Assembly (NCBI RefSeq): GCF_014639235.1
Contig: NZ_BMFU01000003.1
Location: 310,001-374,000, forward strand
Reading direction: 5' to 3'
Origin: Paenibacillus silvae
GTDB lineage: Bacteria; Bacillota; Bacilli; Paenibacillales; Paenibacillaceae
Length of the DNA: 64,000 nt
Numbering within the stretch: the stretch's first letter is position 1; each line of letters opens with the position of its first letter. A program made the translations under genes and the position numbers. The notes beneath the pieces are model-generated. The model ran no database searches, was not told the origin of the DNA, and saw nothing but the letters and a program-made list of their open reading frames with translations. Positions 45,488 through 54,580 of the stretch are shown here, piece by piece.

Positions 45488-46183
45488 TCAAGCCTCATCT
45501 TTGAACTTGAAGCTGCGTGCAGCATACAGAAACGGCGTTCCTACCGCAGTCAGCACAAACTTGATCAGATACGTGGTCAGGAAAATCTCCAGCCATACGT
45601 CCCATGGATAGATGAAGACAAAGGCAACCGTGCAGAACACGAGTGTATCCACAAAGGAGCTGATAATCGAGCTGCCGTTTGTGCGAATCCACAGCTGATT
45701 GCGTCCGGGCGCTACCTTGCGCAGCCAGCTGAACAGACGTACATCCAGAAACTGACTGATGAAATACGCAGACAAACTGCCGAGCGCCAGTCGTGGCAGC
45801 AGACCAAACAATTTTTCCATGGATTCCTGGGCAAAGTCCGTCGGTGCCGGATCAAAGAACAATACCATCTGCATCAGAATCGTTGTCATGATCAGCGTGA
45901 AAAATCCAAACCACACTGCTTTCCGCGCTTCACCCGATCCATACTTCTCATTCAGCAGGTCACTCGTCAGATACATACTGACATACATCGTGTTGCCCAG
46001 CGTCAGCACAATGCCCATAATATCTATCGTTTTGGTCACCTGAATGTTAGCGATGACGGTAGCTACACCAATCCAGGCATACAGACCTTTTTTGCCAAAC
46101 AAGCGGTAACACAAGAGGAAAAATCCATACGTCACGAGAACAAATACCGCTCCAAAGCCTAAATTAAACATGAATACATACAC
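45488..46183 (-). CDS. Queuosine precursor transporter (VUT/YhhQ family)
   Basis: About 227-231 residues with six hydrophobic segments. Diagnostic blocks are NIQVTKTIDIMG, LTSDLLNEKYG, LSAYFISQFLDVRLFSWLR and IRTNGSSIISSFVDT. It imports preQ0, preQ1 or related 7-deazaguanines. The start is either GTG at 46183 or ATG at 46171, both just after an AGGAAGG that forms the 3' end of a preQ1-I riboswitch, which fits the transporter's role and indicates translational control. Confidence 0.93.
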   Translation of the reverse strand: MYVFMFNLGFGAVFVLVTYGFFLLCYRLFGKKGLYAWIGVATVIANIQVTKTIDIMGIVLTLGNTMYVSMYLTSDLLNEKYGSGEARKAVWFGFFTLIMTTILMQMVLFFDPAPTDFAQESMEKLFGLLPRLALGSLSAYFISQFLDVRLFSWLRKVAPGRNQLWIRTNGSSIISSFVDTLVFCTVAFVFIYPWDVWLEIFLTTYLIKFVLTAVGTPFLYAARSFKFKDEA

Positions 46184-46185
46184 TG

Positions 46186-46226
46186 CCTTCCTAGTTTTGA
46201 TTACGCGGGATGGTTACGAACCGCGG
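46186..46226 (-). promoter_or_regulatory. preQ1-I riboswitch
   Basis: On the - strand: P1 arm CGCGG (46225-46221), loop TTCGTAACCATC, P1 arm CCGCG (46208-46204), A-rich TAATCAAAA and then CTAGGAAGG. This is the preQ1-I pseudoknot pattern, in which the CTAGG segment pairs with the loop. The last part is the ribosome binding site of the transporter gene, so ligand binding should hide it. Confidence 0.85.
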
Positions 46227-46340
46227 CTTGGCGCAGGGCCAAAACATGAATACTCTATCACATCTCCTCCCCCCTTGTCTATTGGAAAAAAAGACTCCCG
46301 CCCTCGTGCCTGACCGCACGCTCCGGCGTAATTACACACG

Positions 46341-46376
46341 TAAAAGCCGTCCTTCGAAGTTCTTCGAAGGACGGCT
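46341..46376 (-). terminator. Intrinsic terminator after tcyP
   Basis: A perfect 15-bp inverted repeat AGCCGTCCTTCGAAG/CTTCGAAGGACGGCT with a 2-nt loop, followed on the - strand by TTTTACG. A second GC-rich stem AGCTGGGGCG/CGCCCCAGCT (46434-46461) starts at the tcyP stop codon. Confidence 0.78.
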
Positions 46377-46460
46377 CTGCACCATCTATTGCAGAACGCT
46401 CACCTTGCCGAGCATCTGCTTATTTCCTGCAAGAGCTGGGGCGCAAGGCCCCGCCCCAGC

Positions 46461-47858
46461 TTACGCGTGAGCCGCAGAATCCAGCTCACGGCTTTGATCG
46501 TTAAACGTATCCCGATCGTTTTCCTTCAAAATTTTGCTCGTCACGAGTCCTGAGGTCATCGACCCGTTCACGTTAAGCGCTGTACGACCCATGTCGATCA
46601 GCGGCTCCACGGAAATGAGGAGTCCAACAAGAGCCACAGGCAGATTCATGGTGGACAATACGATCAGGGAGGCGAAGGTTGCCCCGCCGCCGACGCCAGC
46701 CACACCAAACGAACTGATCATCACGACGAGGATCAACGTGACAATAAAGTCCCAGCTCAGCGGGTTGATGTCAACCGTCGGAGCAATCATGACCGCCAGC
46801 ATGGCCGGATATACCCCGGCGCAGCCGTTTTGCCCAATCGTAGCCCCAAAGCTTGCAGACAGGTTCGCAATCCCGTCCGATACGCCGAGTTTCTTCGTCT
46901 GTGTCTCCACATTCAGCGGAATGGCCGCAGCACTTGAACGGGACGTAAAGGCAAACACCAGCGTTGGCAGCACCTTCTTCAAATACGTAATCGGGTTGAA
47001 GCCGGACAAAGTGATGATAATAAGGTGAATTATAAACATAATTGCCAGCGCGACATAAGACGCAATCACGAATTTGATGAGCTTTAATATCTCTTCCGCA
47101 TTGGTAGTCGCCGTTACCTTTGTAATCAGTGCTAAAATCCCGTAAGGCGTGAGCCTCAGCACCAACGTAACAATCCGCATCACAACGGCATAGACGGCAT
47201 TCACCATACCGCGGAACGTCTCAGCCTGCTGTGGTTTTTTACGATCCAGTCCCAGTACCGCTACTCCGATAAAGGCTGAGAAAATAACAACCGCAAGGGT
47301 CGAGGTACGGCGTTCACCTGTCATATCCGCAAACGGATTTGTCGGAATAAACTCCAGCACCTGCTGCGGAATCGTCTGATCCTTCACATCAGCCAGACGC
47401 TCCTCCACCTTCTGAATCTGTGCAGTCTCCCGATCTCCTCCTTGAATCTCAATGGAAGTCAGGTTGAAGCCCAGACTGGTCACAATGCTGACCCCGGCAG
47501 CAATAGCTGTCGTAATCAACAGGATTGCAATAATCGAAACACTCATTTTACCGAGGTTCTGCTTGCCCTTCAGATTCATGATCGCCGAAATAATCGACAC
47601 CATGATGAGCGGAATCACGACCATTTGCAGCAAACGAACATATCCTGAGCCGACCAGATTAAACCAATCGACTGATTTCACAATGACATCCGAACCTGAT
47701 GTATAGATCAATTGCAGAATTACACCGTACACAACGCCCATACCAAGCCCCGCAAATACACGCTTCGTAAAGGAGATGTGTTTCTTCTGCATCCAGTAGA
47801 GCACACCCAGCAGTGCCAGCATAACTACTACATTCACAATCACTAGAAATGTATTCAT
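46461..47858 (-). CDS. tcyP: L-cystine:cation symporter TcyP (DAACS family)
   Basis: 465 residues with eight or more hydrophobic segments. The start MNTFLVIVNVVVMLALLG, the block YWMQKKHISFTKRVFAGLG and the substrate-site regions FTSRSSAAAIPLNVETQ and GATIGQNGCAGVYPAMLAVM are those of TcyP (YhcL) of Bacillus subtilis, an L-cystine importer related to glutamate/aspartate symporters. GAGGAGG lies upstream. It is divergent from a chemoreceptor gene. Confidence 0.9.
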   Translation of the reverse strand: MNTFLVIVNVVVMLALLGVLYWMQKKHISFTKRVFAGLGMGVVYGVILQLIYTSGSDVIVKSVDWFNLVGSGYVRLLQMVVIPLIMVSIISAIMNLKGKQNLGKMSVSIIAILLITTAIAAGVSIVTSLGFNLTSIEIQGGDRETAQIQKVEERLADVKDQTIPQQVLEFIPTNPFADMTGERRTSTLAVVIFSAFIGVAVLGLDRKKPQQAETFRGMVNAVYAVVMRIVTLVLRLTPYGILALITKVTATTNAEEILKLIKFVIASYVALAIMFIIHLIIITLSGFNPITYLKKVLPTLVFAFTSRSSAAAIPLNVETQTKKLGVSDGIANLSASFGATIGQNGCAGVYPAMLAVMIAPTVDINPLSWDFIVTLILVVMISSFGVAGVGGGATFASLIVLSTMNLPVALVGLLISVEPLIDMGRTALNVNGSMTSGLVTSKILKENDRDTFNDQSRELDSAAHA

Positions 47859-48205
47859 TACCTCATATCCTCCTCAGACATGTTTAACCGGTGATCAAAC
47901 CGATTTCTCTATTTATAGGTTTCCCACAAAAGGGACAATGAACAATATAACACATATCAAACTATTCTGGTAGGTATTAATTGATATTATGTAATATTTG
48001 TGTAATGGATGCACGTTTCATGAAAATAATTGCAGTTTTATGAAAAAAGTTGTATTCAACCCGCGGTTAATTTTGTAAAATAGGTATATCCGCTTATTCC
48101 CAAGTTTTATAAACATGAAAACTAGGTCTTTGTTCGTTGGTAAAAAGGCCATACGATAAAAGAAAAGGGATAATGTTAACGAATATGACGTGAAAGGATG
48201 ATTGT
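47859..48205. other. Divergent intergenic region tcyP / chemoreceptor
   Basis: 347 bp, AT-rich. It must hold promoters for both genes. I see no convincing -35/-10 pair, sigma-D promoter (TAAA/GCCGATAT), CymR box or c-di-GMP riboswitch in it. Confidence 0.5.
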
Positions 48206-49906
48206 ATGTTTCGCAAACGAACCGTTGCCGGCAAGATCAGGGGTACGCTGTTCCTTGTGCTGCTGGTTGCCTCCCTGTTGTTCAGTATCAGTTTCTACGC
48301 TGTATCCATGAATATTATTCAAAGTTATGTGCTTCCACAATTCGATAAAGTCCTGAGCACATCCATTCAGGATATATACAAAAACACATCTGCATCCAAA
48401 ATTTTACAGGTACAAAGTGGCGGAGCAGGCGCCGAAGGTGCTGCCATGACGTTAGAATCCTCCCTGTCCGATGAAGCCAAAGAACACAGCCTGGATGCGG
48501 TCTACGTTGTTGCCCTTCAGGATGATCAGGCCAGCGTCGTTGTTGCAAGCAATAACTCAGGCATGAAAGCCGGAGATGTCGTAGACATCAACCCTGCAAT
48601 GACAGAGGCAGGCGAGAAGAAACAAGCTGCGATCAGTTCGGTTTATGCAGATGCCTATGGTGTACATAAAGCTGTATTCATCCCGATTTCAGGAAGTAAT
48701 ATGCTCATGGCCGTCAGTATGGATGCCAAGTTTATTCAGGATAAAATTGCCCAGATTTTCTGGCTGTGCCTGGGTATCACTGCTTTGGTATTTGTACTTG
48801 GCTGGCTCATCTCTACCAGTATGGTCAAAAGAGTTACCAGACCAATCAGCACACTCGTTGAGCACAGCAAGCGAATCTCTCAAGGTGATCTGACCACGGA
48901 GCTCAAGATGAAAGGCAAGGACGAAATTGCCCAGCTGGCCGCAAGCTTCCAGACCATGACGCATAATCTCAAAGAAATGATCAGCCACGCGCTGTCTACC
49001 TCCAATGAAGTGGTGGTTGGCTCCAATGACCTGCTGCAGCGGGTGGAATCCATGTCCGGCATGGTACAGAACTCCAGCCAGGCCGCAGAAGAAGCCGGAA
49101 AAGGCAGCGTCAGCATTGCCTCCAGTGCATCCGAGAATGCAAGAGCCATGGAAGAGATCACGCAGGGCATTATGCATATCGCTTCATCTGCATCAGAAGT
49201 CTCGGAACAGATTAGCGAAGCCGCAACAGAAGCAACAAACGGCAATCAGCTTGCACAGAATGCAGTTGAACAGATGGAGCGTGTCGGCGCAACTGCCAGC
49301 GAATCACTGCGTTACATTGAAACGATGAATGAACGTTCCGTTGCGATCGGTACAATTGTCAATTCCATCTTTGAAATCACGAAACAAATTAACATGCTGT
49401 CGCTCAATGCCTCCATCGAAGCCGCACGTGCCGGTGAACACGGACGCGGATTTGCTGTCGTCGCCGGAGAAGTCCGCAAGCTGGCAGAACAATCCAAGAC
49501 GGCAACAGAGGAAATCGCTGATTACCTCGGCACCATTCGCGAAGACGCCGAGCGCTCCGTAAGTGCAATGAACCGTGTAACGCAGGAGATTGGTTCTGGA
49601 ACCGAGGTTGTGCAGAAGGCTGGTTCGGCGTTCCAGCAGCTGAATGAGCTCATTCAAAATGTTAATCTCACCATTCAGACCGTGTCCTCATCCACACAGC
49701 AGGTGTCTGCTGGTGCAGAAGAGGTCAGCGCTTCGGTGGAAGAAACAGCACAGATTACATCCAGATCACGTGAGAGCATGCAGCAGATTGCTGCTACGGC
49801 AGAAATGCAGCTAAGTGAGATGGATTCTCACTCCAATACGGTTCGCCACCTGCATGAGCTGGCTGTCGAACTGCAAACGGCAATGAAGAAGTTCACGATC
49901 AACTAG
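48206..49906 (+). CDS. Methyl-accepting chemotaxis protein
   Basis: 566 residues: TM1 about 12-36, a short extracytoplasmic sensor domain of about 145 residues, TM2 about 185-205, HAMP (about 207-260) and the signalling domain with the hairpin tip INMLSLNASIEAARAGEHGRGFAVVAGEVRKLAEQS. AAAGGATG precedes the ATG. The small sensor may be a single-Cache-type fold. Divergence from tcyP might hint at amino-acid sensing, but that is inference only. Confidence 0.95.
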   Translation: MFRKRTVAGKIRGTLFLVLLVASLLFSISFYAVSMNIIQSYVLPQFDKVLSTSIQDIYKNTSASKILQVQSGGAGAEGAAMTLESSLSDEAKEHSLDAVYVVALQDDQASVVVASNNSGMKAGDVVDINPAMTEAGEKKQAAISSVYADAYGVHKAVFIPISGSNMLMAVSMDAKFIQDKIAQIFWLCLGITALVFVLGWLISTSMVKRVTRPISTLVEHSKRISQGDLTTELKMKGKDEIAQLAASFQTMTHNLKEMISHALSTSNEVVVGSNDLLQRVESMSGMVQNSSQAAEEAGKGSVSIASSASENARAMEEITQGIMHIASSASEVSEQISEAATEATNGNQLAQNAVEQMERVGATASESLRYIETMNERSVAIGTIVNSIFEITKQINMLSLNASIEAARAGEHGRGFAVVAGEVRKLAEQSKTATEEIADYLGTIREDAERSVSAMNRVTQEIGSGTEVVQKAGSAFQQLNELIQNVNLTIQTVSSSTQQVSAGAEEVSASVEETAQITSRSRESMQQIAATAEMQLSEMDSHSNTVRHLHELAVELQTAMKKFTIN

Positions 49907-50043
49907 AGGACGCGCTTGATGCTCCAATCTCAACTGGAACATACGAGAACCGGGCACGAACAAATATCTATAACCTTGCTTCCAAAGATTTAAACAAGAA
50001 CACATGATCAGAAGCTTTAAACAAGAGAACATGATTGAATGAT

Positions 50044-50113
50044 AAAGAACACCCCCATAGAGCAGCAGCTTCGTTCATACCGAACTGGCTGCCCGCCCTT
50101 GGGGGTGTTCTTT
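50044..50113 (+). terminator. Intrinsic terminator after the chemoreceptor gene
   Basis: A perfect 14-bp outer stem AAAGAACACCCCCA/TGGGGGTGTTCTTT encloses a smaller GCAGC-type hairpin. A lone TATAAGTTGAAC (50128-50139), like the end of the MITE-like family, lies just downstream. Confidence 0.85.
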
Positions 50114-50202
50114 GGATTAGATTCGATATAAGTTGAACATACAATGATGATTAGATAATTATTCCTAATACAATAGAAGTCGGCTTACAGAAGACCTTTT
50201 AT

Positions 50203-51834
50203 TTATTCTCGCTGCATTACACCCATAATCTCGTATACTCGTTTCATATCCAGTGACGAGCGCAAAGAATCAGCCACCCGATCAAATTCCATCTCCTTAC
50301 GCTCATGAGCGCTGTAAGTTTCCTCCAGCGGAGCAAGTCCCTTCGCTTCTCGCAGACCGTTCAACCAGGAGCGCCGGAATCGGTCGCTTTCGAACAAACC
50401 GTGCAAATATGTGCCCCATACGCTTCCATCCGAAGTGCCCCAGCCTTCCAGAAAGGGTTCTCCTCCTGCATGAGCAATTTTAAACAGCGCAGTCACCTGC
50501 TCGGGCTCATGGCACTCGGTGACCCCCATATGGATTTCATATCCGTTTACAGGTACAGAAGCTGTGCTTGTGTGTGCTTCCTGGTCTGTTTTGACGTCTG
50601 AATTCGTCATGCCACTAAGATGGAACGGATGAAACGGCTGTACCTTGCCCGATGCCCGCACCGTCTGTTTGTGCTGAAGAAATGTCGTGGACAGCGGTAA
50701 CAATCCGATGCCCTCGGCTTCCTGAATCTGATTGGCCTCCACTGCAAACGGGTCCTTCAAATGCCGTCCCAGCATCTGATATCCGCCGCATATGCCAACC
50801 AATTGCACCGCCTTTTGTTCCACATCGTTCAGGATCGCCCGCTCCAGGCCCGACTCCCTTAGATAAATCAAATCACCGATTGTATCCTTTGTACCTGGCA
50901 AAATAACTGCATCCGGCCTGCCCAGTTCTTCTGGAGAGGTCACATAACGCACATTCACATCCGGTTCGCGAAGCAACGCATCAAAGTCCGTAAAGTTAGA
51001 AATGCGCGGATATCGGATAACAGCAATATCCAGCTCCGTTTGCCCGTTTTTGCCATAACGCAGGGAATCCAGCACCACCGAATCCTCTGCTTCAATCTGT
51101 ATATCTCTTATGTATGGCAGCACACCCAGGACAGGAATGCCTGTGCGTTCCTCAAGCCAGTCCAGACCGGGCTGCAGCAAGGAAAGATCCCCTCTGAACT
51201 TGTTGATAATGAAGCCTTTGACACGGGCTGCCTCATGGGGCTCCAGCAATTCAAGCGTACCGACAATCGATGCAAATACACCACCGCGATCAATATCGGA
51301 GATCAGAATCACCGGTGCATCCGCCCATCCGGCCAGGTTCATGTTCACGATATCCCGGTCCTTCAGATTGATCTCAGCCGGGCTGCCCGCTCCCTCCATT
51401 AAAACGATATCGTAGGCAGCACGAAGACGGTTCAAGGCATCCATTACGGTCTGCTTGGCTTCCGGCAGAAAATGCTGACGGTAATCCGACGCACTCATCT
51501 GCGCAAAAGGAACACCATGCACCACAATCTGGGAATGCATATCCCGCACAGGTTTGATCAGAATCGGATTCATATCGGTTGTAGCCTCGATTCCACAGGC
51601 TTCAGCCTGTGCCCCCTGCGCTCGCCCAATCTCCTTGCCATCTGCTGTGACGTAGGAATTCAGCGCCATATTCTGTGATTTGAACGGAGCAGGCCTGAAG
51701 CCGTCCTGCTTGAAAATCCGGCATAACGCCGTAGTAATGACGCTTTTTCCTACATCCGAAGCCGTTCCCTGCAGCATCAGTACGGCCGCCGGTTGTTTTG
51801 GTTTCTCTCGCACGCTGCTCCCCCCTGTCTGCAT
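50203..51834 (-). CDS. cobQ: Cobyric acid synthase
   Basis: Up to 543 residues. The ATG at 51834 has no ribosome binding site; a GTG at 51813 behind GGGGGG is an alternative. The N-terminal ATPase domain has LQGTASDVGKSVITTALCR and VLMEGAGSPAEINL; the C-terminal glutamine amidotransferase domain has VGICGGYQMLGR with the nucleophile Cys, and WGTYLHGLFE with the His. It amidates adenosylcobyrinic a,c-diamide to cobyric acid. It is the last gene of the corrinoid group. Confidence 0.95.
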   Translation of the reverse strand: MQTGGSSVREKPKQPAAVLMLQGTASDVGKSVITTALCRIFKQDGFRPAPFKSQNMALNSYVTADGKEIGRAQGAQAEACGIEATTDMNPILIKPVRDMHSQIVVHGVPFAQMSASDYRQHFLPEAKQTVMDALNRLRAAYDIVLMEGAGSPAEINLKDRDIVNMNLAGWADAPVILISDIDRGGVFASIVGTLELLEPHEAARVKGFIINKFRGDLSLLQPGLDWLEERTGIPVLGVLPYIRDIQIEAEDSVVLDSLRYGKNGQTELDIAVIRYPRISNFTDFDALLREPDVNVRYVTSPEELGRPDAVILPGTKDTIGDLIYLRESGLERAILNDVEQKAVQLVGICGGYQMLGRHLKDPFAVEANQIQEAEGIGLLPLSTTFLQHKQTVRASGKVQPFHPFHLSGMTNSDVKTDQEAHTSTASVPVNGYEIHMGVTECHEPEQVTALFKIAHAGGEPFLEGWGTSDGSVWGTYLHGLFESDRFRRSWLNGLREAKGLAPLEETYSAHERKEMEFDRVADSLRSSLDMKRVYEIMGVMQRE

Positions 51835-51855
51835 CTGCTTTCTTTACAACGATCG

Positions 51856-52758
51856 TTACAGCCAAAATAGTCCTTGCAGCACGCTTAACACCGTCAGCAA
51901 AGCGGCCTCCAGAAGTTCATTCATGGCACCATATGTATCCCCGGTAAGCCCTCCAAGTCGTGTACTGATCCGCGAAGCCACCAAGCGGCCAATATAATAA
52001 CATGCGACAGGCAGGACAATAACAGCCGATACAGGATACAGCCACCACAACCGTAAGGTTCCAAACCCGCTGACCATCACATCCGCAATCGCTGTATCCG
52101 GTTTAAACAGCCCTACCGCAGCCAGCGTGACAACGCCTGCAATCAGCGTAAGCATGAGCGCAGCACGACGTGATCGCTGGACCTCCCTGCGCTCGCCAAG
52201 CCCTTTGAATAATACAGCGAGCCCGTCATCCTCGCGTGCATTAGGCCAGGCCGACATGGCGTACACCATGAACCAGCGGCTCCAGATCATGGGCAGAATC
52301 AGCAAAGCGCCGTACACCCAGCTACCGCGGGCAATAAAGTCCGCGATCAGAGCAGCCTTCATCATAAGTAGCAGCACACAGGCTATAACCCCCATAGCTC
52401 CTACCCGGCTGTCCTTCATAATCTCCAGCATACGTTCGCGGCTGCGGTAACTGAGCAGTCCATCCGCCGTATCCATCCATCCGTCGAGATGAAGCCCTCC
52501 GGTCAGCCACACCCATAACGTCAAGGTCAGAACCGCTGCTGGAAAAGCTGGCAGCAGTTGACCGCTCAGTGCGCCAACTAGCCAGACACATAGACCAATT
52601 GCCGCACCGACAAGCGGATAATACACTACACTTTCACGCAGCAGTGGCGGCACAAAATCAAGCTGCATTTTCACAGGAAAACGGGACAAAAATTGAAATG
52701 CGGCTGCAGCCGCATGTTTCTGCTGCGGAACGGCTGAGCTGGATGCACCCTGCTTCAT
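51856..52758 (-). CDS. cobS: Adenosylcobinamide-GDP ribazoletransferase
   Basis: 300 residues, six to seven hydrophobic segments; the catalytic-region motif GGLHLDGWMDTADGL is characteristic of CobS/CobV. FQFLSRFPVKM near the N-terminus is also typical. It joins alpha-ribazole to adenosylcobinamide-GDP in the membrane. Its ATG overlaps the cobU stop (ATGA). An N-terminal extension of about 18 residues (SSSAVPQQKHAAAA) is unusual but short. Confidence 0.95.
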   Translation of the reverse strand: MKQGASSSAVPQQKHAAAAAFQFLSRFPVKMQLDFVPPLLRESVVYYPLVGAAIGLCVWLVGALSGQLLPAFPAAVLTLTLWVWLTGGLHLDGWMDTADGLLSYRSRERMLEIMKDSRVGAMGVIACVLLLMMKAALIADFIARGSWVYGALLILPMIWSRWFMVYAMSAWPNAREDDGLAVLFKGLGERREVQRSRRAALMLTLIAGVVTLAAVGLFKPDTAIADVMVSGFGTLRLWWLYPVSAVIVLPVACYYIGRLVASRISTRLGGLTGDTYGAMNELLEAALLTVLSVLQGLFWL

Positions 52759-53315
52759 AAACGATACTCCTTGCTTTTTAATTCAATCGCGATGCCCACG
52801 GTGACGAGAAATACTTCGCCGCAGATCGCTGCGATTCGCTGATTGAGTACCCCCGCCAGGTCACGATAAATGCGGCCCAGCTTGTACTCAGGCACGATTC
52901 CATCGCCTACTTCATTCGTGACAAGCACAAGCAGACCCGGATAGGTTCGAATCGCTTCCACCAGCGCATCCAGCTGCCCCTGAAGTACATGGCTCTCGTC
53001 GTGTTCATGTGCTAACAGCACATTGGTTAGCCAAAGAGTCAAGCAATCGACCAGAATTGTCGGTGCAGAAGTACCCGTATGTCCTTCGCCCATACGTTTT
53101 ATCAGCGCAGGCAAAGCCAGTGGTTCCTCCATCGTTCGCCAGAGGTAACCCGAGTCCTCGCGCTGCTTCTGATGCATCGCAATGCGTTCACGCATCTCGT
53201 CATCATATGCCTGGGCTGTCGCCACATACCACGCCTCTGAGGAACGCTGCATACAGAGACGCTCGGCGAACGAGCTTTTACCGCTGCGCGCCCCGCCTGT
53301 GACCAGTACACTCAT
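52755..53315 (-). CDS. cobU: Adenosylcobinamide kinase / phosphate guanylyltransferase
   Basis: 186 residues. P-loop VTGGARSGKSSFAERL, WYVATAQAYDDEM, LVDCLTLWLTNVL and VTNEVGDGIVPE identify CobU/CobP. It phosphorylates adenosylcobinamide and transfers GMP to it. It overlaps cobT and cobS by 4 bp each, so the three are translationally coupled. Confidence 0.96.
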   Translation of the reverse strand: MSVLVTGGARSGKSSFAERLCMQRSSEAWYVATAQAYDDEMRERIAMHQKQREDSGYLWRTMEEPLALPALIKRMGEGHTGTSAPTILVDCLTLWLTNVLLAHEHDESHVLQGQLDALVEAIRTYPGLLVLVTNEVGDGIVPEYKLGRIYRDLAGVLNQRIAAICGEVFLVTVGIAIELKSKEYRL

Positions 53316-54388
53316 CGGGAGCCATCTCCTGATCCATCGGACACACCAGCACTTGTGAAGGTTGCCATCTCATTCAGAATGAGGCAAGCCGCATCAATCA
53401 GATGCAGACTTAATACCCCGCCGGTGCCCTCACCAAGACGCATATCCAGATCAAGCATCGCCTTCAGTTCAAGCTCACGCAGCAGCGCTGCATGTGCATT
53501 CTCATTAGAGGTATGCGAAGCGATCATATAGGCTGTACTCAGAGGAGCCAGCTGTCTCGCAATCAGCGCTGCAACTGTGGAGATAAATCCGTCTATAACG
53601 ACAGGGCAGCGATGAGCTGCAGCGGCAAGGATAACCCCGGTGAGTCCGGCAATCTCCAGCCCGCCCACCTTGCTTAACACATCAAGCGCATCGTCCGGGT
53701 CAGGCTGGTTCACACTCAGCGCCTGGCTGACAACAGCCGCTTTACGCTGCAGACCCGCATCGTCCAGCCCCGTTCCGCGTCCAACCGCAGCAGCAGGTGC
53801 TATGCCGGTGAGTGCACTCATCACCGCAGCACTTGCCGTGGTATTCCCGATCCCCATCTCTCCAGTGACAAACAGATGTGTACCTTTTGCCACTTCTTCG
53901 GCGACCACCTCCACACCTGTCAAGATGGCCTGAATCGCCTCATCACGAGTCATCGCCGCCCCTTGGGCCATGTTGGCTGTACCTTTACGAACGTTGCGGG
54001 AGAACAGATCTGCATGCTGCAGATCAGCATTGACACCGATATCAACACAGATGACCTCTGCTTTCGCCTGACGGGCCAACACATTCACAGCAGCTCCGCC
54101 AGCAAGGAAATTCATCACCATCTGCGGTGTTACCTCCGCTGGAAAAGCACTAATGCCTTCTGCGACCACACCGTGATCCGAAGCCATCACAATCACCGCT
54201 CTGCGATCAAACCGCGGGCGAGCTTTCCCCGTCATACCTGCAAGACGAATCACCAGCTCTTCCAATTTCCCTAGACTTCCGGGCGGTTTCGTGAGTACAT
54301 CCACATGAGCCGACGTTTCCGCAGCCACGTTCAGGTCAGGAGCCGTAATTTTTGCCAGCCATTGTTCCAATATCTGTTCATTCTTCAT
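53312..54388 (-). CDS. cobT: Nicotinate-nucleotide--dimethylbenzimidazole phosphoribosyltransferase
   Basis: 358 residues from the ATG at 54388, with AAGGAAG upstream. KPPGSLGKLEELVIRLA, VIVMASDHGVVAEGIS, GEMGIGNTTASAAV, and the catalytic glutamate near the C-terminus (MRLGEGTGGVL) are CobT landmarks. It activates the lower-ligand base to alpha-ribazole phosphate. It lies 190 bp after the ABC ATPase gene, so cobTUSQ may be read through from the btu genes or have a separate promoter. Confidence 0.95.
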   Translation of the reverse strand: MKNEQILEQWLAKITAPDLNVAAETSAHVDVLTKPPGSLGKLEELVIRLAGMTGKARPRFDRRAVIVMASDHGVVAEGISAFPAEVTPQMVMNFLAGGAAVNVLARQAKAEVICVDIGVNADLQHADLFSRNVRKGTANMAQGAAMTRDEAIQAILTGVEVVAEEVAKGTHLFVTGEMGIGNTTASAAVMSALTGIAPAAAVGRGTGLDDAGLQRKAAVVSQALSVNQPDPDDALDVLSKVGGLEIAGLTGVILAAAAHRCPVVIDGFISTVAALIARQLAPLSTAYMIASHTSNENAHAALLRELELKAMLDLDMRLGEGTGGVLSLHLIDAACLILNEMATFTSAGVSDGSGDGSR

Positions 54389-54580
54389 CAAACCAGCACT
54401 TCCTTCATCAAAATAGGGGGTTCTCCCGCTTCGTTCACTCCGTTGCTCACGCAGCACTTACATTAATTAAACAACGCCTACGTCCACTTGATTAGATGTC
54501 ACACACATGCTTCATTAAAACCAACATACGCATTTATTTCCGTTACCACGCCTGCATTTACTTGATTAACTCGCGCACTT

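Noticed and set aside
47859..48205. c-di-GMP riboswitch or sigma-D promoter before the chemoreceptor
   Set aside because: Neither the aptamer core nor a correctly spaced TAAA/GCCGATAT was found.
50128..50139. Single TATAAGTTGAAC as a further MITE copy
   Set aside because: Only one end is seen and no family core follows; at most a solo end remnant.
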